This document shows, piece after piece, positions 6,296-15,334 of a stretch of DNA of 34,743 bases (the stretch's first letter is position 1; each line of letters opens with the position of its first letter). The stretch lies in assembly GCA_964484475.1 (NCBI GenBank), contig CAZAFU010000015.1:1-34743 (forward strand), written 5' to 3'. Origin of the DNA: Parvularcula sp964484475. Lineage in GTDB: Bacteria; Pseudomonadota; Alphaproteobacteria; Caulobacterales; Parvularculaceae. The translations under genes and the position numbers were made by a program. The notes beneath the pieces were generated by a model. That model saw nothing but the letters and a program-made list of their open reading frames with translations, was not told the DNA's origin and ran no database searches.

Positions 6296-9200
6296 CCTGC
6301 ATGGCGATGAGGCTGGCATTACCGCCCGCCGCCGCCGTGTTGGTGGAGATCACCCGCTCCTCGGCGAAGCGAAGCAGGTAGTGCGGCCCGCCCGCCTTCG
6401 GACCGGTCCCCGAAAGGCCCATGCCGCCGAAGGGTTGCGAGCCGACAATGGCGCCGATCTGGTTGCGGTTGACATAGACGTTGCCCGCCGGCGCCTTGTC
6501 CATCTGGCCCGCCATCCAGCGCTTGACGTGAAGGATGGGCCCGAAATGCTCGTCGGTCAGGACCTCGTCGGGACCGAGCTCGAAGATGTGCGGCGCAAGG
6601 AAGGTCCCCACGCTCGGTGCTTCGCCTTTCCACACCAGCCCGTCCCGCGATGCGCAGTAGTCGGCGAGCTTCTTGCGCGCCTGGTCGTCGATGATCGGTC
6701 CGATATCGGTTTCCGACCGCATCGGGTCGCCAAGGGTCAGGGTCTGCGCCGCTCCCTTGATCATCTTCAGCATCGTGTCCGCGACGTCCTCCTGTAGATA
6801 GAGGACGCGGAGGGCCGAGCACCGCTGGCCCGCCGACTGGAACGCCGATGCGATGACATCGTCGGTCACCTGCTCCGGCAGAGCGGTGGCATCCACGATC
6901 ATCGCGTTGACGCCGCCCGTTTCCGCGATCAGCGGCACGATGGGCCCGTCCTTCTCGGCCAGTTGCCGGTGGATGCGTTTGGCCGTGGCGGTGGAGCCGG
7001 TGAAGACGCAGCCCGCCACGGCTTTGTGGTCGAGCATGGCCCCGCCGACGTCGCCGCCGCCGAGAACGAGCTGGAGCGCCGATTGCGGCACGCCCGCCTC
7101 GTGCAGGAGCCGCACGCCCTCATGGGCGATCAGCGGCGTCTGGCCCGCTGGCTTCGTCACGACGCTGTTGCCTGCCGCAAGGGCAGCGACGGTCTGGCCC
7201 ATGAAGATCGCGAGCGGGAAGTTCCAAGGCGAGATCACGGCGAACACGCCGCGGCCTTCGAGGCGGAGCTGGTTCTCCTCGCCGACCGGGCCGGGGAGGG
7301 GCATGGGCTCGAAGAGGCGCCGTGCCTCGTTGGCGTAGAAACGGCAGAAATCGACGGCCTCCCTGATCTCGGCAATGCCGTCCTCGAGGGACTTGCCCGC
7401 CTCTTTGGCGAGGATCGTCATCAACCGGTCCCGGTCCCGCTCGAGGAGGTCCGCGGTCCGCTCGAAGGTCTTGGCCCGGGCTTCGGGAGGGGTGCGGTTC
7501 CAGTCCTCGAAGCCTGCGGCTGCCGCGTCCATCGCCTTGGTGGCAAGGGACGCGTCGGCTTCGGTCACATGGGCGAGGACGCTGTCGTCCACCGGGCTGA
7601 TCAGGGGGCGACGCTTTCCTTCCTCGCGGGTGACACCGCCGATCACCGAGGCGATCTCCGGCTCCCCGAGCTCAACCGCGCGCATGCCGCGCAGAAGGCC
7701 GACGAGTTCGTCCTGGTCCCCGAAGGCGATCCCCACCGAGTTCCGGCGGTCGCCGTAGAGATCCATGGGTTTCTTGATCGAGCCATGGCGATAGCCGCCA
7801 AGGCGCTGCAACCGTTTCTTTGGCTGCTCGAGCAGCCGCTCGTCGCTGACGGTCTCGTCGTGGACCTGGGCCACGAAGGACGAGTTCGCGCCGTTCTCCA
7901 GAAGGCGGCGGACGAGATAGGCGAGGAGGTCGCGGTGGCCGCCCACCGGGGCGTAGATCCGGCAGGGATACTTCTCGATCCCGCGCTCGGTCCTGACGCC
8001 TTCCTCGGTGATCTGCTTGTAGAGGCTCTCTCCCATCCCGTGGAGGCGCTGGAATTCGAAGTCCTTCGGTGACTGGCGCACATGGGCCATCTCGATGATC
8101 GTCGCCGCGGTCAGCGCGTTGTGGGTGGCGAATTGCGGGTAGAGTCGCGGCGCGGCATCGAGAAGACGCGCAGCGCAGGCGACGAAGGACAGGTCCGTCG
8201 CGGCCTTGCGGGTGAAGACGGGGAAGTCGTTGATTCCCGCCTGCTGGGCCAGCTTGATCTCGGTATCCCAGTACGCGCCCTTCACCAGCCGGACGAGCAT
8301 GCGGTCGTTCTGGCTCTCGGCCTGTTCGGCGGCCCAGTCGCAAACGGCGGTGGCGCGCTTCTGGTAGGCCTGGATGGCAAGGCCGAAGCCGCCCCAGTCC
8401 CTGATCGAAGGATCGGCATAGACCTGCCTGATGAGGTCGAGGGACATCTCCAGGCGGTCGGCCTCTTCAGCGTCGATGGTCAGGTTGAGGTCGTGTTTCT
8501 TGGCTGCCTGGCAGAGTTCGACCACACGCGGCGTGAGCTCCTCCACCGCGGTCTCCCAGTGCCGGGGATGGTAGTTCGGGTGCAGCGCGGAAATCTTCAC
8601 CGAGATGCCGCGGATCCCGGACTCCTCATCGGGGGTCGCTGCCTTGCCGATGGCCTCGATGGCGTGGTGGTAGCTTTCGAGATAGCGCTGCGCGTCCGCC
8701 TCGGTCCGGGCGCCTTCGCCCAGCATGTCGTAGGACGTGCGGTAGCCGGCTTTCTCTTCCTTGCGCGCCCGCTTGAGGGCTTCCTCGATGGTCTGACCCA
8801 GAACGAACTGGTGGCCGAGATACCCCATGGCCTGACGCACGCCCATCCTGACGGTGGGCATGCCGAGGCGTTTGACGAGGTTCTGGAGAGTGTTCTGGGG
8901 CGTCTCGCCGGGCCTGATGACCCGGGTCGTCAGGCCGAGGCCCCATGCGGCGGCGGCGACGAACATGGAATCGGACCGCTTCTCCTGATGCACCCAGTCG
9001 CCGGCGGAGATCTTGTCCTCGATCAGCTGGTCCTGGGTCAGGGCGTCTGGCACCCGCAGGAGCGCTTCGGCCATCACCATCAGGGCCAGGCCCTCCTTGG
9101 TGGACAGGCCGTATTCGCGCAGGAAGGCGTCGAGGTTGGCCCCGCCGCGGGTCTTCTTCCTGATCCCGTCGATCAGGGTCGAGGCCACCCGCGCCGCCTT

Positions 9201-9317
9201 GTCGTGCACGGTGTCGGCAAGGGCCGCACCCGCCATCAGGCGTGGGACGAGGGTCTCTTCCGCCTCGGCGTAGGGGTCCGTGAAACCGGTGTTTTCGGAC
9301 AGGTTCTGGGTCGACAT
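6285..9317 (-). CDS. putA: Bifunctional proline dehydrogenase / P5C dehydrogenase PutA (short form)
   Basis: PutA oxidises proline to glutamate in two steps, FAD-dependent proline dehydrogenase then NAD-dependent delta-1-pyrroline-5-carboxylate dehydrogenase. The first half carries the PRODH barrel motifs LVKGAYWDTEIKLAQQAG, FATHNALTAATI, RLHGMGES and RIYAPVGGHRDLLAYLVRRL. The second half is an aldehyde dehydrogenase: VISPWNFPLAIFMGQ, GNSVVTKPAGQTP, VFTGSTATAKRI, AETGGVNAMIVD and the catalytic cysteine in SAGQRCSALRVL. At 1010 residues without an N-terminal ribbon-helix-helix domain it belongs to the short PutAs that do not repress their own gene. The ATG at 9315-9317 has GGAGAG 6 bases upstream, whereas a TTG six codons earlier is less likely. 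The gene sits between the Xre regulator and metK, positions that are adjacent in many relatives. Confidence 0.96.
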   Translation of the reverse strand: MSTQNLSENTGFTDPYAEAEETLVPRLMAGAALADTVHDKAARVASTLIDGIRKKTRGGANLDAFLREYGLSTKEGLALMVMAEALLRVPDALTQDQLIEDKISAGDWVHQEKRSDSMFVAAAAWGLGLTTRVIRPGETPQNTLQNLVKRLGMPTVRMGVRQAMGYLGHQFVLGQTIEEALKRARKEEKAGYRTSYDMLGEGARTEADAQRYLESYHHAIEAIGKAATPDEESGIRGISVKISALHPNYHPRHWETAVEELTPRVVELCQAAKKHDLNLTIDAEEADRLEMSLDLIRQVYADPSIRDWGGFGLAIQAYQKRATAVCDWAAEQAESQNDRMLVRLVKGAYWDTEIKLAQQAGINDFPVFTRKAATDLSFVACAARLLDAAPRLYPQFATHNALTAATIIEMAHVRQSPKDFEFQRLHGMGESLYKQITEEGVRTERGIEKYPCRIYAPVGGHRDLLAYLVRRLLENGANSSFVAQVHDETVSDERLLEQPKKRLQRLGGYRHGSIKKPMDLYGDRRNSVGIAFGDQDELVGLLRGMRAVELGEPEIASVIGGVTREEGKRRPLISPVDDSVLAHVTEADASLATKAMDAAAAGFEDWNRTPPEARAKTFERTADLLERDRDRLMTILAKEAGKSLEDGIAEIREAVDFCRFYANEARRLFEPMPLPGPVGEENQLRLEGRGVFAVISPWNFPLAIFMGQTVAALAAGNSVVTKPAGQTPLIAHEGVRLLHEAGVPQSALQLVLGGGDVGGAMLDHKAVAGCVFTGSTATAKRIHRQLAEKDGPIVPLIAETGGVNAMIVDATALPEQVTDDVIASAFQSAGQRCSALRVLYLQEDVADTMLKMIKGAAQTLTLGDPMRSETDIGPIIDDQARKKLADYCASRDGLVWKGEAPSVGTFLAPHIFELGPDEVLTDEHFGPILHVKRWMAGQMDKAPAGNVYVNRNQIGAIVGSQPFGGMGLSGTGPKAGGPHYLLRFAEERVISTNTAAAGGNASLIAMQDAE

Positions 9318-9365
9318 ACAGCACTCTCCGGCCAATCAGGGGAAAGTGCCACATAGGCGGGATGA

Positions 9366-9388
9366 ACCGCTTTGTCCCGTCAAGCGGT
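9366..9388. promoter_or_regulatory. Inverted repeat upstream of putA
   Basis: Perfect 7-base arms ACCGCTT / AAGCGGT are separated by 9 bases, between the end of the Xre gene and putA. On the putA strand a TTGACG hexamer overlaps the repeat. It may be an operator for proline control or a weak hairpin after the Xre gene. There is no T-run, so it is not a standard terminator. Confidence 0.35.
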
Positions 9389-9402
9389 AAGGATCAGGCC
9401 AA

Positions 9403-9861
9403 TCATTCCTGGTCGGCTTCGTCGCCCAGCGTCTTGACCAGGTCGAGGACCCGGCGACGGACCTGATAGTCCTTGATCTTGGAAAAGGCGCGGCAGAGCT
9501 GCATTCCTTCCGGAGTCGAAAGGGTCGCCAGAAAATCGGCCCTGTCGTCCTTCACGCCGTCCAGGTTGCGCTGGGTTTCGGCAAAACCGATCAGCGTTTC
9601 GGGCCCGTCGCCATAGTCGTCATAGAAGAACTGAACGGGTACTTTAAGGATGCGGGCGATCTCGTAGAGCCGCGATGCGCCGATCCTGTTGACGCCCTTC
9701 TCGTATTTTTGAACCTGCTGGAAGGTCAGCCCCAGCTCCTCGCCCAGCTTGTCCTGGCTGATCCCCTGCATCATGCGGCGCAGCCTCACACGGCTTCCGA
9801 CATGCACGTCGATCGGGTGAGGTGCGCGCTTGTTGACGGGCTGATCGGTCTCTTTTTGCAC
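9403..9861 (-). CDS. Xre-family helix-turn-helix regulator
   Basis: This cytoplasmic DNA-binding protein has 152 residues. An HTH_3 domain is clear around residues 17-75: VGSRVRLRRMMQGISQDKLGEELGLTFQQVQKYEKGVNRIGASRLYEIARIL, quoted here as one domain with its key QQVQKYEKG recognition region, followed by VPVQFFYDD. This exact type is widespread in Alphaproteobacteria just after lnt. The C-terminal third (LSTPEGMQLCRAFSKIKDYQVRRRVLDLVKTLG) is helical. The GTG at 9859-9861 is chosen because it lies 10 bases after the lnt stop with an AGGA site. A TTG at 9903 would overlap lnt. Its targets are unknown, and the adjacent putA or metK are possibilities. Confidence 0.88.
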   Translation of the reverse strand: MQKETDQPVNKRAPHPIDVHVGSRVRLRRMMQGISQDKLGEELGLTFQQVQKYEKGVNRIGASRLYEIARILKVPVQFFYDDYGDGPETLIGFAETQRNLDGVKDDRADFLATLSTPEGMQLCRAFSKIKDYQVRRRVLDLVKTLGDEADQE

Positions 9862-9871
9862 TGGTCCTGCC

Positions 9872-11470
9872 TTACCGTGTTTTGACAAGGTTGAGCGGTG
9901 CAATCCTGTGTTGCAAGCCTCGCCCCGCCACGATCAGAGCGATAAGCGCAAGAATGAGCAGATACAAGATGTCCCCCAGTCTAGCGTAAACGGTCGCGGG
10001 CCTGCTCTCGGGCAGGGCGAGGGTCAGGGTCCCCTGTTCGTAGAGGGGAAGCGTCGCCCGCAACCTTCCCTCGGCGTCGATCAGGGCGGAGATGCCCGTG
10101 TTCGCCGATCTTGCGAGGGGAAGGCCGGTCTCCACCGCGCGCATCCGGGCGATATCGAGATGCTGCTTCGGGCCCGCCGCGTCGCCGAACCATGCGTCAT
10201 TGGTCACCACGACCAGCCAGTCCGGGCGCTCGCCCGCGGGATAGAGCGCGCCGGGGAACACATCTTCGTAGCAGATCAGCGGGGCGAAGGCTGCCGGCCC
10301 GTAGTCCAGACGAACCGGTCCCGTTCCCGGAACGAAGCCTCCACCGCCCGCAGGGCTCAGGCTCTCGATGCCGAGCGCGATGAAGAGGTTCGCGAAGGGA
10401 AGGGTTTCCCCGAAGGGGACGAGGCGGTGCTTGTCGTAGGACGCAAGAAGCGCATCGCGGGTTTCGTCCTCCACCCCCGCAAAGACCTGAAGCGTGTTCG
10501 CCCAGCCCTCGGGAACCCGTCGGATGGAGCCTGACACGAGATAGGCCCCTTCGGGCAGGGTCCGCCCGAGGACCGGCCCGAGTTCAGGAATACGCGCCAG
10601 CATCGGAAATGCGTTTTCGGGCCATACCACATAGACGGCGCCCCTCCCGCTGGTGGCGGCGGTGGCGGAATTCTCGATATTGGCGACGAGGCTCGCGCGC
10701 TGCTTGGCGGGATCGAGCTTGTCCCGCTGGGGGATGTTCGGCTGGACCACGACCACCGAGGCATCCTCCCTGTCCTCTGCGGGCAGAATGGCGAGGCGGA
10801 TCGTGCCATAGGCGAGGATCAAGGCCGTCATACCGGTCGTAAGAAGGATTCCCCTTCGCCCGGCAGCGGCGCTCTTCAGCCACGCTGCGGGGAGGACGGC
10901 GGCAAGAAGAAGCACGAGGCCATAGCCATAGGGTCCGAGGACCGCGAGCGGCTGCAGGGTCACAGTATGACCGGCGAAGGCCTGGGCCGTCAGGTTCCAG
11001 GGAAAGCCCGTCAGGATATGCCCGCGCAGCCATTCGAAGATGGAAAGGCTTACGACCAGCGGCAGGAAGGCGGCCATACCGTCCAGCGGCAGGCGCTGCC
11101 TGACGATCGTGGCAAGAAGTGCGGCCATACCGAAGAAAACGCCCATGCCGAGGAAGAAGGCGGGCAAGATGACCGGGATCATCCAGCCATAGGCATCCGC
11201 CTGGACCAGGAAGGCGTTGCCGAGCCATGCCGTCGTCAGGGCGAAGAAGGCCGTCCCGAAGACCTGCCCCGTCAGGAACGCCGACCGTCGCGGCCTGACG
11301 GCCCCGAGGCTCCCTTCGAGCAGGACCGCAAGGCCAAGATAGGCAGGCAGGATCAAGACGCTCCACCGCAAGGGGGCGAACGCCAGGCCGAGGACGAGGC
11401 CGAACCCTGCCGCCGCGAGCCAGCGCCGCCAGCCACCCAAGGCCGCTACCCTTTCGAGCCACCCTGCCAT
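9872..11470 (-). CDS. lnt: Apolipoprotein N-acyltransferase Lnt
   Basis: Lnt adds the third acyl chain to the N-terminal cysteine of lipoproteins in the inner membrane. The 532-residue product has an N-terminal membrane half with six or more hydrophobic segments, then a nitrilase-like periplasmic domain. The catalytic triad residues are visible: Glu in VVWPENAFP (about residue 285), Lys in SYDKHRLVPFGE (about 347) and Cys in LICYEDVFP (about 400). A final hydrophobic segment (LYLLILALIALIVAG) ends the protein. The ATG at 11468-11470 has GGGAGG 5 bases upstream. A frame extending to 11557 would overlap corC. At least four predicted lipoproteins in this window (DUF3576, LptE, PhoD-like, hydrolase) would be substrates. 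Confidence 0.95.
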   Translation of the reverse strand: MAGWLERVAALGGWRRWLAAAGFGLVLGLAFAPLRWSVLILPAYLGLAVLLEGSLGAVRPRRSAFLTGQVFGTAFFALTTAWLGNAFLVQADAYGWMIPVILPAFFLGMGVFFGMAALLATIVRQRLPLDGMAAFLPLVVSLSIFEWLRGHILTGFPWNLTAQAFAGHTVTLQPLAVLGPYGYGLVLLLAAVLPAAWLKSAAAGRRGILLTTGMTALILAYGTIRLAILPAEDREDASVVVVQPNIPQRDKLDPAKQRASLVANIENSATAATSGRGAVYVVWPENAFPMLARIPELGPVLGRTLPEGAYLVSGSIRRVPEGWANTLQVFAGVEDETRDALLASYDKHRLVPFGETLPFANLFIALGIESLSPAGGGGFVPGTGPVRLDYGPAAFAPLICYEDVFPGALYPAGERPDWLVVVTNDAWFGDAAGPKQHLDIARMRAVETGLPLARSANTGISALIDAEGRLRATLPLYEQGTLTLALPESRPATVYARLGDILYLLILALIALIVAGRGLQHRIAPLNLVKTR

Positions 11471-11534
11471 CCTGCCCTCCCTTGCCCGTCCGAACGGCAC
11501 GGTCCTCGTCACTGCCGGTTGCCTCAAACCGGGA

Positions 11535-12479
11535 TCAGGCGGAAGCGGGTTCTGCAAGGCGGATCAGGACGCGTCGCACGCGTCGCGGATCGGCATCGGC
11601 GATCTCGAATTCGTGCCCGTCGGGATGGCCGATGACCTCGCCCCGCAGGGGTACGCGGCCCGCGAGACTGAAGACCAGGCCACCGAGCGTGTCGGCCTCC
11701 TCCTCTTCGAGCCTCAGGTCGCAGCCAAGGCGTGCGACGAGGTCCTCGAGCTCCATCCGCGCATCGCTGTCCCAACGGCCGCCCGAGGTCTGGCGCAGCC
11801 TGACCTCCTCGTGCTCGTCGTGCTCGTCGCGGATGTCGCCGACGATTTCCTCGATCAGGTCCTCGATGGTGACAAGGCCGTCCGTCCCGCCGAATTCGTC
11901 GATCACCAGGGCCATGTGGATCCTCTGGGCCTGCATCCTCAGGAGGAGCTCGGCCACGGGCATGGAGGGCGGCGCGTAGAGAAGCTTGCGCATGATGCTC
12001 GGCAGCACCTGCTCGGTGTCGGGGACCTTTTCTTCCGCCGCGACGATGGCGACGAGATCCTTGATGTGGACGAAGCCCACCGGGTCGTCGAGATCGCCGC
12101 GATAGACTGGCAGGCGCGAGTGCCCGGCCTGTGCGAAGCTCCCCAGAGCCTCGGACATTCCGGCGGTGATTTCGATAGCGATAATATCCGCACGCGGGAT
12201 CGCCACGTCGCCGACCCTGACATTCTCGAGGGCCACGACCCGTTCGATCATCGCCCGCTCGGCAGCGGAAAGCTTCCTGTCGCGGCCGTTGGCGCTGGCT
12301 ATGTCCTGCGCGGGGTCGGATCGTCGCCAGCCGAAAAGACGCGAAAGGCCACGGGGCCTCGCTGCTTCGGCCGGCCGGGGCTCGGGCGTTTCGGTTTCCA
12401 CAGGGGGTTGAGCCTTGGGCTTCTGGCTCGCCTGGTCCGCTTCGGCGGACAATCGGGACGGCTCGGCGCCGTCGGGCAT
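11535..12479 (-). CDS. CBS-domain protein, CorC/TlyC (hemolysin) family
   Basis: The 314-residue protein has two CBS domains in the middle (VRVGDVAIPRADIIAIE and, after a linker, LLLRMQAQRIHMALVIDEFGGTDGLVTIEDLIEEIVGDI) and a C-terminal CorC_HlyC domain (RMELEDLVARLGCDL ... GHEFEIADADPRRVRRVLI). It lacks the membrane DUF21 domain, as alphaproteobacterial members of this cluster do. The first about 60 residues are Pro/Glu-rich and probably disordered. The family is linked to magnesium/cobalt handling, and its position in ybeY-corC-lnt is conserved. The ATG at 12477-12479 is preferred because GGAG lies 6 bases before it. Two other ATGs lie within 12 bases upstream. Confidence 0.92.
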   Translation of the reverse strand: MPDGAEPSRLSAEADQASQKPKAQPPVETETPEPRPAEAARPRGLSRLFGWRRSDPAQDIASANGRDRKLSAAERAMIERVVALENVRVGDVAIPRADIIAIEITAGMSEALGSFAQAGHSRLPVYRGDLDDPVGFVHIKDLVAIVAAEEKVPDTEQVLPSIMRKLLYAPPSMPVAELLLRMQAQRIHMALVIDEFGGTDGLVTIEDLIEEIVGDIRDEHDEHEEVRLRQTSGGRWDSDARMELEDLVARLGCDLRLEEEEADTLGGLVFSLAGRVPLRGEVIGHPDGHEFEIADADPRRVRRVLIRLAEPASA

Positions 12480-12507
12480 GGTCATCTCCATCGTCTTGCG
12501 GTGCGCA

Positions 12508-12984
12508 TCAGTAGGGATCGGCGACCCCCAGACGCGCAAGGATACGGCGTTCGAGCGCTTCCATGCGCTCGGCGTCAGGATCCTCGATGTGATCATAACC
12601 GAGCAGATGTAAAAGGCCATGAACGAGAAGGTGCGCAGTGTGATCGGCGACTTCGGTCCCTTTCTCCACCGCCTCGCGCGTGCAGGTCTCGAAGGCCAGG
12701 GCAAGATCCCCGAGGGGCTGCGCCTCCTCGGGCAAGCCGGGTATCTCCTGCGCAGGGAAGGAGAGAACATTGGTCGGCCTGTCCTTGTTCCGCCATTCGC
12801 GGTTGAGCGCTTGGACGTCCCCGTCGGAGGTGAAAAGCGCCGAGGTCAACCGCGAGAGCCTGGGATCGCCGGTCTCGCCCCAGACCGCTTCCCAGCATCG
12901 CGCCGAAATCGTTTCGGGATCGACATGGCTCCACCGCCCGTCTTCGACCAGGGTTTCGATCATGGGCCCGGGATCGTCAGGCAC
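12508..12984 (-). CDS. ybeY: Endoribonuclease YbeY (16S rRNA maturation)
   Basis: YbeY is a metal-dependent single-strand RNase for 16S rRNA 3'-end maturation and ribosome quality control. The 158-residue protein has the RPTNVLSFP motif near residue 69 and the zinc site HGLLHLLGYDH with His122, His126 and His132. The GTG start at 12982-12984 overlaps the end of phoH by 8 bases and has AAGG 6 bases upstream. The first internal ATG (12963) has no ribosome site. The overlap with phoH indicates translational coupling in the miaB-phoH-ybeY-corC-lnt series. Confidence 0.95.
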   Translation of the reverse strand: MPDDPGPMIETLVEDGRWSHVDPETISARCWEAVWGETGDPRLSRLTSALFTSDGDVQALNREWRNKDRPTNVLSFPAQEIPGLPEEAQPLGDLALAFETCTREAVEKGTEVADHTAHLLVHGLLHLLGYDHIEDPDAERMEALERRILARLGVADPY

Positions 12985-13948
12985 CCGGGACCTTCATCGT
13001 ATCCCGCGCGTCATAGGCCCGGACAATCTCGCCCACGAGCCGGTGCCTGACCACGTCGTCGCCGGTGAAGCGGGTCACCGCCACCCCGTCGATATGCGTA
13101 AGTAGCGAAAGCGCGTCCGCGAGTCCCGAGAGACGCGGGTCGACCAGGTCGGTCTGGGTCGGGTCGCCGGTGATCGCCATCCGGGAATTCTCGCCCAGCC
13201 GGGTGAGGAACATCTTCATCTGCTGGATGGTCGCGTTCTGGGCCTCGTCGAGGATGATGGCGGCGCGTGACAGGGTCCGCCCGCGCATGAAGGCCAGGGG
13301 CGCGATCTCGATCTCTCCTGCTGCGATCTTCCGATCCACGAAATCGGCGTGCAGCACGTCATAGAGGGCATCGTAGAGGGGCCTCAGATAGGGATCGACC
13401 TTCTCCTTCATGTCACCGGGCAGGAAGCCGATCCGCTCCCCCGCTTCGACGGCGGGGCGTGAGAGGATGACCTTCTCGACCTGTCCCGAGACCAGCATCG
13501 AGGCCGCATTGGCCACGGCCAGGTAGGTCTTGCCGGTGCCCGCCGGCCCGACGCCGAAAACAAGCTCTTCGGTCGCGAGCTGGTTCATGAACTCGCCTTG
13601 GGTGGCGGAACGCGGAGCGATGGTGCGCCGGGGCAGGACCAGGCTCGGGCCCTTGCCGTTCTCTGCACGCCGTGCCCGGGCGGGTTTCGGAGAACGCTCG
13701 ATGCGCAACAAACCTTCGATATCCGCAGTGGTCACGGTCTGGCCGTTCTCCAGCCTGATATAGAGCTGCTCGAGCACGGTCTTCGCCTGGATGCGGGCGT
13801 GGTCGCCGCCGGTCAGGTCGATCTCGTTGCCGCGGGGGTCGAGCCTCACGCCCAGCGCATTCTCGACCAGGACAAGATGGCTGTCGGTGGGACCACAGAG
13901 GTCCCGCACCAGTTTCACGTCGTCGAAGACGAGGGTCTCGTCGCTCAA
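12977..13948 (-). CDS. phoH: PhoH-like (YbeZ) ATPase
   Basis: This is a P-loop ATPase of the PhoH/YbeZ family, a functional partner of YbeY in RNA metabolism. The 323-residue protein has Walker A GPAGTGKT at about residues 134-141 and a Walker B-like AIILDEAQNATIQQMKMFLTR near 228, followed by the GDPTQTDL motif. The N-terminal about 100 residues form the KH-like part. The most likely start is the TTG at 13946-13948, whose TTGA overlaps the miaB stop by 4 bases. The frame continues upstream inside miaB but loses family similarity there. A TTG start with a weak GGGG site suggests dependence on translation of miaB. Confidence 0.93.
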   Translation of the reverse strand: MSDETLVFDDVKLVRDLCGPTDSHLVLVENALGVRLDPRGNEIDLTGGDHARIQAKTVLEQLYIRLENGQTVTTADIEGLLRIERSPKPARARRAENGKGPSLVLPRRTIAPRSATQGEFMNQLATEELVFGVGPAGTGKTYLAVANAASMLVSGQVEKVILSRPAVEAGERIGFLPGDMKEKVDPYLRPLYDALYDVLHADFVDRKIAAGEIEIAPLAFMRGRTLSRAAIILDEAQNATIQQMKMFLTRLGENSRMAITGDPTQTDLVDPRLSGLADALSLLTHIDGVAVTRFTGDDVVRHRLVGEIVRAYDARDTMKVPGA

Positions 13949-15303
13949 GAGAGCACCCCGCTCAGGCTGTTGGGGCCCGTATCCTCGACCTTCACCGGTA
14001 CGATCTGTCCCAGAAGGCTGTCCTCCGCGATCACGTGCACGGACTGGAGATAGGGCGATTTCCCGAGAAGCTGGCCCGCGCGGCGCCCCCGGCGTTCGAA
14101 CAGCACCGGCAGGGTCCTGCCGACCAGCGCCTGGTCGAAGCCCTGCTTCTGCTCGAGAAGAAGCGCCTGGAGCCGCTGCAGCCGCTCGTCCTTCACCGCT
14201 TCGGCCACCTGCCGGGGCATGCTCGCCCCCGGGGTGCCGGGACGGCGGGAATACTTGAAGCTGAAGCACGCCGCATAGCCGACCTCGCGCACGAGGCTCA
14301 TGGTCTCCTCGAAGGCCATCTCGTCCTCGCCCGGGAAGCCGACGATCATGTCCCCCGAAATGGCGATATCCGGCCGCGCCTCGCGGACCTTCTCGATCTG
14401 GCGGACATAGCTTTCGGCCGTATGGCCGCGGTTCATGGCCTTGAGGATGCGGTCCGAGCCCGACTGGACGGGAAGGTGGAGGTAGGGCATCAGCTTCGGC
14501 TCCTCGCCGAAGGCCTCGATCAGCCCGTCATCCATGTCCCTCGGGTGGGAGGTCGTGAACCTGATCCGCTCGATGCCGTCGATCCTGGCAAGGTGCCGTA
14601 CGAGCTCGCCGAGGCCCCATGTCCCCGACGCGCCGACCGGAGCCTCGCCGTGCCACGCATTGACGTTCTGGCCCAGAAGGGTGACCTCGCGCACGCCCTG
14701 CTGGGCGAGCTGGCGCACCTCGAGGGTGATCGCATCTGCGGAACGCGAGACCTCCGCGCCGCGGGTATAGGGCACGACGCAGAAGGTGCAGAACTTGTCG
14801 CAACCCTCCTGCACGGTGACGAAGGCCGAATAGCCCTCCGCCTGCCGGCCTTCGGACAGCCGGTCGAACTTCTCTTCGACGTCGAACTCCGTGAACAGCG
14901 TCTCACCCGTTTCGCGGGCGGAACGGGCTAGGATCTCCGGTAGCTTGTGGTAGCTCTGCGGCCCGAAGACGAAATCGATCTCCGGCGCCCGGCTGCGCAT
15001 TTCCGCGCCCTCGGCCTGGGCGACGCAGCCGGCAACGGCGATCGTGGCGCCCCTGGCCTTCACCCCGCGCAGCCGACCGATCTCCGAATAGACCTTCTCC
15101 GCCGCCTTCTCGCGGATGTGGCAGGTGTTCAGGATCACGAGGTCCGCCTCCTCCGCGCTGTCCACCGGCTGGTAGCCGAGGGGCTTGAGGAGGCCCGTCA
15201 TCCGCTCGCTGTCATAGACGTTCATCTGGCAGCCCCATGTTTTCACATGGACCCGCTTTGTCGCCGGCTTCTGGTCCGGCCTGATGTTCTGTGTCGTGCT
15301 CAC
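13945..15303 (-). CDS. miaB: tRNA-2-methylthio-N6-dimethylallyladenosine synthase MiaB
   Basis: MiaB is a radical-SAM methylthiotransferase that modifies i6A37 of tRNAs reading UNN codons. The 452-residue protein has the N-terminal cluster cysteines (KTWGCQMNVYDSE, LNTCHIRE and VAGCVAQAE: about residues 25, 61 and 93), the radical-SAM CDKFCTFC motif (Cys168, 172 and 175) and a C-terminal TRAM domain. Length fits the family. The start is taken as GTG at 15301-15303, 31 bases after the TspO-like gene. No in-frame ATG exists before the conserved core. The strict ybeY-phoH overlap downstream supports one transcript. Confidence 0.95.
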   Translation of the reverse strand: MSTTQNIRPDQKPATKRVHVKTWGCQMNVYDSERMTGLLKPLGYQPVDSAEEADLVILNTCHIREKAAEKVYSEIGRLRGVKARGATIAVAGCVAQAEGAEMRSRAPEIDFVFGPQSYHKLPEILARSARETGETLFTEFDVEEKFDRLSEGRQAEGYSAFVTVQEGCDKFCTFCVVPYTRGAEVSRSADAITLEVRQLAQQGVREVTLLGQNVNAWHGEAPVGASGTWGLGELVRHLARIDGIERIRFTTSHPRDMDDGLIEAFGEEPKLMPYLHLPVQSGSDRILKAMNRGHTAESYVRQIEKVREARPDIAISGDMIVGFPGEDEMAFEETMSLVREVGYAACFSFKYSRRPGTPGASMPRQVAEAVKDERLQRLQALLLEQKQGFDQALVGRTLPVLFERRGRRAGQLLGKSPYLQSVHVIAEDSLLGQIVPVKVEDTGPNSLSGVLS

Positions 15304-15334
15304 CGGCGGGCCATAGCCCAAGGCGCGCTGGCTG

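Noticed and set aside
6963..9356. Long plus-strand frames antisense to putA
   Set aside because: Low-complexity Gly/Ala/Val/Asp composition and no motif; putA is certain on the other strand.
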